From NCBI RefSeq assembly GCF_964355755.1, contig NC_092670.1:36009795-36073794 (forward strand): DNA of 64,000 nucleotides, read 5' to 3'. The position numbers and the translations under genes were made by a program. Below the pieces are notes generated by a model. That model made no database searches, was not told the origin of the DNA, and worked only from the letters and a program-made list of their open reading frames with translations. Of this stretch, positions 58,307-64,000 are shown in pieces (within the stretch, counting starts at the first letter, position 1; each line of letters begins with the position of its first letter). The stretch is from Antedon mediterranea (taxonomy: Eukaryota; Echinodermata; Crinoidea; Comatulida; Antedonidae).

Positions 58307-59187
58307 TATTTAAACGCGTCATTGCCCAAGTGAAATTTTTTGGGTAAATTTTCATTCTAATTTTAATCATGGTCCAATACCAAATTTATACCAATGCCAA
58401 ATTTATACTACTTGAATTTGTAAATATTATTTAGATATTAGATTTTTATTCAATTGATTTTTTCTCAATTTATTTTTATATTTGACCACTTGACCGGCAT
58501 TAATTTGTTTTAAAAATTATATATGGGAATTGAAAACTTATCGTTGTATAGATTGTAAAAAAAAATTGTGGCGGTTGTGTATGAAAGGCACAAGTGAAGA
58601 GTAGATAATTCTTGATTTAAAAGAGAAATAGGAAAGATAAGCCCCTTTCACACAGAGCTTTAAGACTGTAATATTGTGGTAATTCGTGAACGCCGGCCTA
58701 TATAGTAGTACAGTAGAATCAGCCTTCTTTGGGCACCCATATTCAGGGCCAACTTTCCCATGAAAAGAATGAGTGGCGGTAATTCTGAAGACAGCCCTAA
58801 GGCGAAAATGTGTTGCCGTCCCCAATGTGTCCCCTTAATATAGATTATACAGTGTACATCCAAATTATCAGTTGCATTGTGTAAATTGAAAAATTGTGTT
58901 GCGCAAATTAAAAACCGCACGTTACAGTATAGTTTACATTGTCCAATCATGGATGTAGATTCAATTGAGTAATACTGTGGTCCTTTAAGGGTGAAAGTAC
59001 AGTACATTATATATAGTTAACTCATGGAGGTACCTGTATAACAATTTTTATACCTCCATGGTTAACTTAATTATATTAGAGTGCTATATATATATATATA
59101 TATATATATTAAGCGCACGTGTTTCCACCACAGAGGAGACTAAAATGGTGGGCTATAGTTTATGAATGGAGTACTGATTTTAGTGAA
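58307..59187. other. Spacer, microsatellite only
   Basis: A (TA)n run lies at about 59084-59110. An inverted pair TAACTCATGGAGGTACC / ATACCTCCATGGTTAAC spans 59019-59066. Otherwise nothing is seen. Confidence 0.4.
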
Positions 59188-59330
59188 TAAAGCTTGGTTC
59201 CCACAAGAGACGCAACGCAAGGACATAAGCGCAACGTGGATGATTTGACCAATCACAAGCGATGGATTATTCTCGCTTGCGTTGCGTGTACGTCCTTGGG
59301 TTGCGTCTCTAGTGGGAACCAAGCATTAAA
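59188..59330. mobile_element. MITE family B, short copy
   Basis: AAAGCTTGGTTCCCACAAG and CTCTAGTGGGAACCAAGCATT are the ends, and CCAATCACAAGCGATGG is kept. The distal half of the core is deleted. Confidence 0.85.
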
Positions 59331-59579
59331 GTGGGGCGTGTCACACTTGAGTTAGGTGTAACTGTAACATAGTTTAATGTTGACGAAGTAAGAAATAATT
59401 GTATTCCAATAAAATAAATTAATGCAATCCAAATATTATGTTTAGTCTGTTAATTTGAATTAAATTTGTTTATAGAAATAACACTGCATTTCTATATTCT
59501 ATTGCATAATTACGTGTACTTTCACACATATGCCCCTAATGCTTAAAGAAGTATTCTCCCACCTCCCCCACCCCCATAA

Positions 59580-59806
59580 TAGGTTATTTTGTTTTAAAAA
59601 ATCCCTTCCGTAAAAAAAACGAATAAAAATAATGCTTTCTCATATAAAAGGACAACATAATGGTCAAATTCATTAAAAAAAATCCATTGGCTGGCAGCCA
59701 ATTTGACTGGTTTTCAGGTAAATACGTTTTTTTATGCGACATTAAAATGGCATATTCAGCAACAACAAAAATGTATAAAAAATATTTTTTCAGGGGACAA
59801 TACATC
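59580..59806. mobile_element. MITE family D, partial copy
   Basis: It retains TGGCTGGCAGCCAATTTGAC, GCGACATTAAAATGGCATATT and TTTTTCAGGGGACAATACATC, matching the right half of the family D copies. The left half is weak. Another left-half remnant, with TTACCCAAAAACATGAA, lies near 61211-61400. Confidence 0.55.
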
Positions 59807-60404
59807 TATACATGTATGTGTGTGGGCTTTACGCATATGCTTTGTTGAAACCATTCCTTTCTGCATAATATACGCGTAGATTTAGGAATCGATAATTTAT
59901 TGATTACAGTTTCAGAATAGAAGTGAATTGTTGTGTTGTTTGGAGCATTTAATTATGAAATGTCGAAAATTAATCCTTTAATCCGACGTGTTTGTTTTAC
60001 ATTGACAATAACAATGCAGTATACAAGTGACTATTGTATGTCAATAGTTAAATCGTAATTGAAATAGACCCACAATTAATTAACTATGCATTAACATGAT
60101 TAAATTAAAACAATTAATGGCCATTATCATTACTGATTCTCCCCCTCTGCAATGGACGTGGAATTGTACATAAATCAAATATATAAACGTTACAAATGAT
60201 ATACATTAAAATAAAATCGTTGATAGGATATCTACGTGTTTGTTTAATAAGAATGATCAAAATATAATATCTTGATTGGATACCGACCATTTTATTGAGA
60301 TGGTTTCATTTCATTTACTTATTTTACCAAAAAACAATAAACAAATGACAGGAAAAACAAAAGAGGCCTAGGTCACTAGACTGAATGAGTCTATATAATC
60401 TAAA
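59807..60404. other. Spacer, nothing recognised
   Basis: This is AT-rich sequence with no supported feature. Confidence 0.35.
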
Positions 60405-60592
60405 AATATAAATCCAAAGGCAAATTACTGAAAAAAAAATGACAATGCTGTGGGTATCAGTGGCTGGATCTCAATGGAGATACAAAAATAAAAAGCGAAA
60501 AGCTAAATCAAAAAAAGTAAACAGCCAGAAAAGTTAGCAGAGCTTTCGGGCAACACTAGCCCTTCATCAGTGCAAGTGAAGGAATTTGGATA
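60405..60592 (-). repeat. Repeat family F, copy 3 (best preserved hairpin)
   Basis: On the minus strand it reads GCACTGATGAAGGGCTAG then TGTTGCCCGAAAGCTCTGC, the intact version of the hairpin damaged in the other two copies. It ends in CTTTGGATTTATATT. Confidence 0.75.
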
Positions 60593-60613
60593 ACGTCATA
60601 GTATATTTATATC

Positions 60614-61002
60614 GTACAATTATGAAAAGCGCTATTTACAATAAAATGCAATTACCAGTTTAGGCCTATACAATTTTAAAATTTCAAGAATTTAAATTGA
60701 AAAACACACAGTAGTATTAGGTCGTGATTAATTTACTGTTTTATTATTATTATCTGTAGTTAGTCCGATCGTTATAACTTACGTTACTGGCTCCCACTCT
60801 TTTGAATTTTGGTACAATGAAAAGCGCTATTTACAATAAATTACGGATAATATTTAGAAATTTTACGTTAAAAATATGAAATTTAAAAAACAATAGTATT
60901 CGTAAGGCCTAAATGATTAATTTACTATTTGTGTTTATATTATCTTTAGTTAGTCCGATCGTATTAAATTATGTTACTGGCTCCTACTCCTTTAAATATT
61001 GG
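60614..61002. repeat. Tandem duplication of about 195 bp
   Basis: ATGAAAAGCGCTATTTACAA, TAGTTAGTCCGATCG and GTTACTGGCTCC(C/T)ACTC recur in order at 60614-60812 and 60813-61002. It lies about 0.8 kb upstream of beta-tubulin. Confidence 0.75.
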
Positions 61003-61829
61003 TTAATAAAAAAAAACCATTACTATAAACAAAATGTAATAAGATTTCTGTATAAACGCCCCCGCGGTTTATGCACATTATTATATTATTGATAAAAACA
61101 TAACAGATGTTTGGTTCTATCAAACACATCCGTAAAAACTGAATATTATTTAATTCATAATGTCATAATTATTGTAATAGAATTAAAAAATATAATATAT
61201 CCGCTTAATGTTGTATTCTTACCCAAAAACATGAACAATTAAGTTTATTTAAATCTGATTTTGAAGCTATTTGTAGTTTTAATAAAGTTAATCACTTTCG
61301 TAGAAAACAAAATTTAAAAAAATAGTTTTCACTTATAAAATGACAAAATAAATGTTTACATTTATTTTGCTGGGCAAACACGTGCTGTAAAAATAAAAAT
61401 AAAAAAAACAATATATATTTAAACAATATTTATAATTTCGTTCAGTCATCATCATCATATTTAACCATTGTCATAAATGGTATTAATCATCATCGCCACA
61501 TAAACAAATAAAACAGTTAATAATTTTTCATAAATAAAAAACAAGCGATCAAACTCAAACTGAAATTATAACGCAAATCATCATCATCATGTGACAATGT
61601 GTGACGTGGATCACACACAAAAAAAAAAGAAGCTACCAGTAGCTATGAACCGAGCCGAGTATATTAACGGATTAGCGCAAGTACCTGGATGAAATCTGTT
61701 CTTCCAAACCGAGTATATCTACAACAGAATCAATACCAGCCGGTTGTTTTCCTGAGCGGTTGTTATTTTTGTAGTATCACCGACTTTTTGTAATTTTATA
61801 TTTTTCCTAATTTATAAAACGATTTAAAA
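61003..61829. other. Beta-tubulin upstream region
   Basis: The remnant of a family D element lies at about 61211-61400, with ATCATC repeats near 61448 and 61580. No convincing TATA box is seen; the leader lies between about 61700 and 61829. Confidence 0.4.
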
Positions 61830-63706
61830 ATGCGTGAAATTGTTCATATTCAAGTTGGGCAATGCGGAAATCAAATTGGTTCTAAGGTGAGATCGATTTT
61901 ACTTAAATATTAAGCCTAATATTATATTAGTAGGAATAAGTTACCATACGCTGGCTAATATTTTATATACAAGAAATGATTTGGTAGAACTGATATATAT
62001 TAAATTATTTCTGCTAAACGGAAAGTGTTAAAATATTACTCGTGTATACAGTAATATTAGGTTTCCAATTTTCTTTGCGGTACCAGCATTTTTTATCTAG
62101 GCACTTTCACCATATTACGCATTATATATATTTTTCCCAATAGTAATTGCATATTATGTTACAGTATTTAACTTTTTTGTTATATAGGCCTAGTTATATT
62201 GCATAACAATTTTTGTAACTATAGGCCTACTACTTGTGTGTATAGTCAGTCTTTTAGGCCTTTTTGCTTCAATTCTTTGCAATCCGATCTGCTTGGCCTT
62301 ACTTCCAAGCCTTTTTAGTTCTTGCCTTGTATTTCTAAAGCGATTCGAAAAACTGCTGATTGTAGCTATGCCTTCTATTTCCAATTGATCAGTAAAAGTT
62401 TATTTTAAATTTCTTTCAGTTCTGGGAAGTAGTTTCTGATGAACATGGAATTGACCCAAATGGAAGCTATCATGGAGACTCTGATCTTCAACTTGAACGT
62501 ATCGACGTCTATTACAGTGAAGGAACTGGTGGCAAGTACGTTCCAAGAGCTGTTCTTGTTGATCTAGAACCAGGCACCATGGACTCTGTCCGGTCGAGTC
62601 CTTTGGGCGCCAATTTCAAACCAGACAACTTTGTGTTTGGCAGAAGTGGGGCTGGGAACAACTGGGCCAAAGGTCATTACACAGAAGGAGCTGAATTGGT
62701 TGAAGGCGTCATTGAAGTTGTCAGAAAAGAAACGGAGAACTGTGATTGTATCCAAGGCTTTCAGTTGACGCACTCTTTAGGTGGTGGTACTGGATCTGGT
62801 ATGGGAACGCTCCTCACCAATAAGATTAGAGAGGAATATCCAGATAGGATCATGAGTACGTTCAGCGTCGTGCCATCACCTAAGGTATCAAATACCGTCG
62901 TAGAACCTTACAATGCCACGTTGTCTGTACATCAACTTCTTGAGAATACAGATCAGACATACTGTATTGACAACGAGGCACTTTACGACATCTGCTTTCG
63001 AACTTTGAAGCTCGCAACACCAACATATGGAGATTTGAATCACCTTGTGTCTGCAACAATGAGTGGCGTAACGACTTGCTTAAGATTCCCTGGCCAACTT
63101 AATGCTGATCTAAGAAAATTGGCTGTTAATATGGTACCATTCCCACGTCTGCACTTCTTTATGCCAGGGTTTGCACCTCTGACAAGTCGTGGCAGTCAAC
63201 AGTATCGTGCTCTCACAGTTGCAGAACTGACGCAGCAGATGTTTGACTCCAAGAACATGATGGCAGCATGCGATCCTAGACATGGTCGGTACCTGACAGC
63301 GGCTGCCATTTTCAGAGGACGCATGTCAATGAAAGAGGTAGACGAACAAGTCATGAACATTCAGAATCGTAACACCAGTTACTTCGTTGAATGGATTCCA
63401 AACAACGTCAAAACTGCGGCTTGTGACATCGCACCCAGAGGCCTTAAGATGTCCGTTACCTTCATCGGCAACAATACCGCCATTCAAGAGTTGTTTAAGC
63501 GAATTTCTGAGCAGTTCACGGCTATGTTCCGTCGTAAGGCGTTCCTTCATTGGTATACTGGAGAGGGCATGGATGAGATGGAATTTACGGAAGCAGAGAG
63601 TAACATGAATGATCTTGTGTCAGAGTTGCAGCAATACCAAGATGCCACAGCAGAGGACACAGTGTCACCATTCGAGGAAGAGGATGCAGGAGAAGAAGAT
63701 TATTAG
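61830..63706 (+). CDS. Beta-tubulin, two-exon gene
   Basis: The exons are 61830-61886 (19 codons) and 62420-63706. The single phase-0 intron lies after codon 19, a classic tubulin position. The product is 447 residues. It has the autoregulatory MREI N-terminus, QCGNQIG, the GTP-binding loop [17 protein letters not shown] and an acidic tail ending [10 protein letters not shown]. It forms microtubules with alpha-tubulin. Several positions differ from the very conserved metazoan consensus as I know it: QVGQ at residues 8-11, IGSK at 16-19, [17 protein letters not shown] in helix 3 and SELQQYQ near the C-terminus. This suggests a specialised isotype rather than the main one. The gene is otherwise intact, and the downstream AATAAA is placed normally. 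Confidence 0.97.
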
Positions 63707-63724
63707 AGATCATACTTGTGCAAT

Positions 63725-63730
63725 AATAAA
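63725..63730 (+). terminator. Polyadenylation signal of beta-tubulin
   Basis: AATAAA lies 19 bases after the stop codon and is the first such hexamer. That gives a very short 3' UTR if used. Confidence 0.6.
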
Positions 63731-63867
63731 ATAATGTTTTCTTACTAAAATTTATTATATCTGTAATTTATCCGAAAATCTTTAGTTGTATAAACATTAA
63801 TTGTAGATATCTTAAAACCACAATATCTGTTTTGTGTATACAGTTATGTATAATTTTGTGGAGGATC

Positions 63868-64000
63868 CAGTGGCCGTATTCACCACCAATCACACTTAAG
63901 TGAGATATTTTCTAACTCAATGAATAAGTATTTCCCTTAAATTGTATTCACTTAAATATGAGTTTTAATTTAAGAGTGCTTAGCTAAAGTGTGAATGGTA
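63868..64000. mobile_element. Palindromic MITE family E, cut by the window end
   Basis: CCAGTGGCCGTATTCACCACC, AATCACACTTAAGTGAGATAT and TATTTCCCTTAAATTGTATTC match the complement of the 27520-27687 copy. Confidence 0.75.

Noticed and set aside
58104-58370. Open frame on the minus strand with repeated YPNMVVI
   Set aside because: It translates the VNTR core of a MITE. The same units elsewhere have no open frame of note.

Overview
The window is nuclear DNA from an animal. All coding genes are split by GT-AG introns, the spacers are AT-rich and full of transposon remains, and the recognisable families are metazoan: TTC39C, GLUT/SLC2A sugar transporters, beta-tubulin, a secreted FG-GAP protein, CR1-type LINEs and tRNA-headed SINEs. 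A marine invertebrate deuterostome, plausibly an echinoderm, fits the SINE tails (GCGCTATATAAA then TATTATT) and the PHD plus 2A-like head of the LINE. No species can be named from this alone.

Layout. 1-4.2 kb: AGGCCTA-rich DNA, then a dead LINE split by a foldback transposon. 6.15-30.7 kb: a complete 12-coding-exon TTC39C gene (+). Its introns carry SINEs, MITEs, minisatellites and an antisense LINE with an intact 1135-codon ORF (15.7-19.1 kb). 30.7-33 kb: repeats. 33.0-38.6 kb: a decayed Academ-like DNA transposon (TIRs, XPG-type nuclease, CXC motif) with a SINE in one intron. 39.2-50.7 kb and 51.7-57.2 kb: two tandem SLC2A-type transporter genes (+) with eight coding exons each and identical intron positions and phases. 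Inside the 6.1-kb intron 5 of the first copy, on the opposite strand, lies a five-exon gene for a secreted six-repeat FG-GAP protein (44.2-47.4 kb). 57.2-61.8 kb: repeats. 61.8-63.7 kb: a two-exon beta-tubulin gene (+).

Function. The genes do not form a pathway. The two transporters are a local duplication that seems to have diverged. The downstream copy keeps an acidic dileucine sorting signal and the canonical TM7 sugar-binding Asn. The upstream copy has lost both and has a longer loop rich in Ser, Thr and Asn. Much of the remaining DNA can be assigned to about a dozen repeat families, several with two to eight copies here. Nested copies give target-site information for two of them.

I see no obvious undescribed multi-gene system. 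The best candidates for new biology are the antisense FG-GAP gene, the diverged transporter pair, the Academ-like element, the MITE family with a variable internal 20-bp array, and the CR1 LINE with a 2A-like motif that has lost its key Asn.
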